Positions 63,768-64,000 of a DNA stretch of 64,000 bases are shown here, one piece after another. Source of the DNA: Gelidibacter sediminis (GTDB lineage Bacteria; Bacteroidota; Bacteroidia; Flavobacteriales; Flavobacteriaceae); NCBI RefSeq assembly GCF_004364975.1, contig NZ_SOBW01000007.1, positions 1,364,001 through 1,428,000 on the forward strand. Direction: 5' to 3'. Within the stretch, counting starts at the first letter, position 1. Each line of letters opens with the position of its first letter. The notes under the pieces were generated by a model that was not told the origin of the DNA, searched no databases, and was given only the letters and a program-made list of their open reading frames with translations. The position numbers and the translations under genes are program-made.

Positions 63768-63898
63768 GAAGAATGATTTGCGCTAAAATACATTTCTTTC
63801 TATTATTTTGATTAAAAATTGTTGCCCAATTTCGATATCTTTAGCTCGTAATGCGGATGGATGTAGAGCATGCATTAAAATTAAACCTATACGAATGA

Positions 63899-63929
63899 TT
63901 GGTATAAGCGGTGCAATTTTGTAATTTTG
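63899..63929 (+). promoter_or_regulatory. Promoter for the gene starting at 63981
   Basis: TTG at 63899-63901, 20 bases, TAATTTTG at 63922-63929: full consensus, 51 bases before the ATG at 63981. Confidence 0.6.
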
Positions 63930-63980
63930 TTCGTTTATAAAGCCTTTGGGTTTCAATTATTCATTCCTACAAATACTTAG

Positions 63981-64000
63981 ATGAAAAACATACAAATGGT
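63981..64000 (+). CDS. Start of an unidentified gene, cut by the window end (possible DegT/DnrJ aminotransferase)
   Basis: Only six codons and two bases are visible (MKNIQM). The promoter upstream and the sequence IQM, like the MKKIQMVDL start of DegT/DnrJ/EryC1 sugar aminotransferases that often sit beside kdtA in flavobacteria from memory, make that a guess only. Confidence 0.35.

Noticed and set aside
1-64000. CRISPR arrays, insertion sequences, integrases or defence genes
   Set aside because: No regularly spaced repeats, transposase, integrase, restriction-modification or toxin-antitoxin genes are seen; gene content and order look like core chromosome.

Overview
The window looks like chromosome of a member of the Flavobacteriaceae (Bacteroidota). 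The DNA is AT-rich by eye. It carries the type IX secretion translocon gene sprA, the gliding gene remB and a PorP/SprF protein, a short primary sigma factor without region 1.1, an MaeB-type malic enzyme and a FolK-deoxynucleoside kinase fusion. Promoters match the Bacteroidota -33/-7 pattern TTG-N(18-20)-TANNTTTG, and most leaders are A-rich rather than having a Shine-Dalgarno sequence. The genus cannot be fixed from sequence alone. I see no insertion sequence, prophage or CRISPR array. This is conserved, housekeeping-rich chromosome.

Layout. 0-5.2 kb: 3' part of queG, a convergent outer-membrane protein with a POTRA-like N-terminus, and maeB. 5.2-17.8 kb: ruvA, sprA, gcvH, a VanZ-like gene, two tandem TonB-like genes and remB, i.e. 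the secretion/gliding locus. 18-23.4 kb: a cytochrome oxidase block (cyoE, two subunit III genes, subunit IV, a SCO-like protein without the copper motif, SCO, DUF420, a 73-residue CxxC protein). 23.5-31 kb: a MacAB-TolC-like exporter with one ATPase, two permeases, two adaptors and a TolC protein, with an 88/89-bp tandem repeat in the leader of the first adaptor. 31-36 kb: tsaB, a MscS channel, dodecin, a double-headed Nfu/NifU protein, a PorP/SprF protein and a gamma-carbonic-anhydrase-like protein. 36-44 kb, minus strand: a CBS protein, nadK, DUF6089, uppS, bamA, two OmpH/Skp genes and murI, an envelope biogenesis run. 44-50 kb: pdxJ, an alpha/beta hydrolase, a small membrane protein, tig, clpP and clpX. 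50-64 kb: GH3-like protein, DUF2797 protein, small membrane protein, rpsU and sigA, a large AsmA-like protein, folK-dNK, a SpoU methyltransferase, mutS, tRNA-Gly and tRNA-Leu, a small lipoprotein, kdtA, and the first codons of one more gene.

Themes. Much of the window builds or energises the envelope: SprA and RemB with periplasmic TonB-like proteins, BamA with its periplasmic chaperones, UppS and MurI for peptidoglycan, KdtA for LPS, and AsmA. The oxidase block supplies heme A synthesis, oxidase subunits and copper delivery. Points most worth a second look: a run of three consecutive genes sharing a TonB-C-like domain, the third fused to the RemB barrel; a SCO paralogue that has lost the CxxxC copper site but is translationally coupled to an intact SCO; the triplicated leader before the exporter adaptor, where each repeat carries an ATG; and frequent TTG/GTG starts, including those of sprA, bamA and kdtA.
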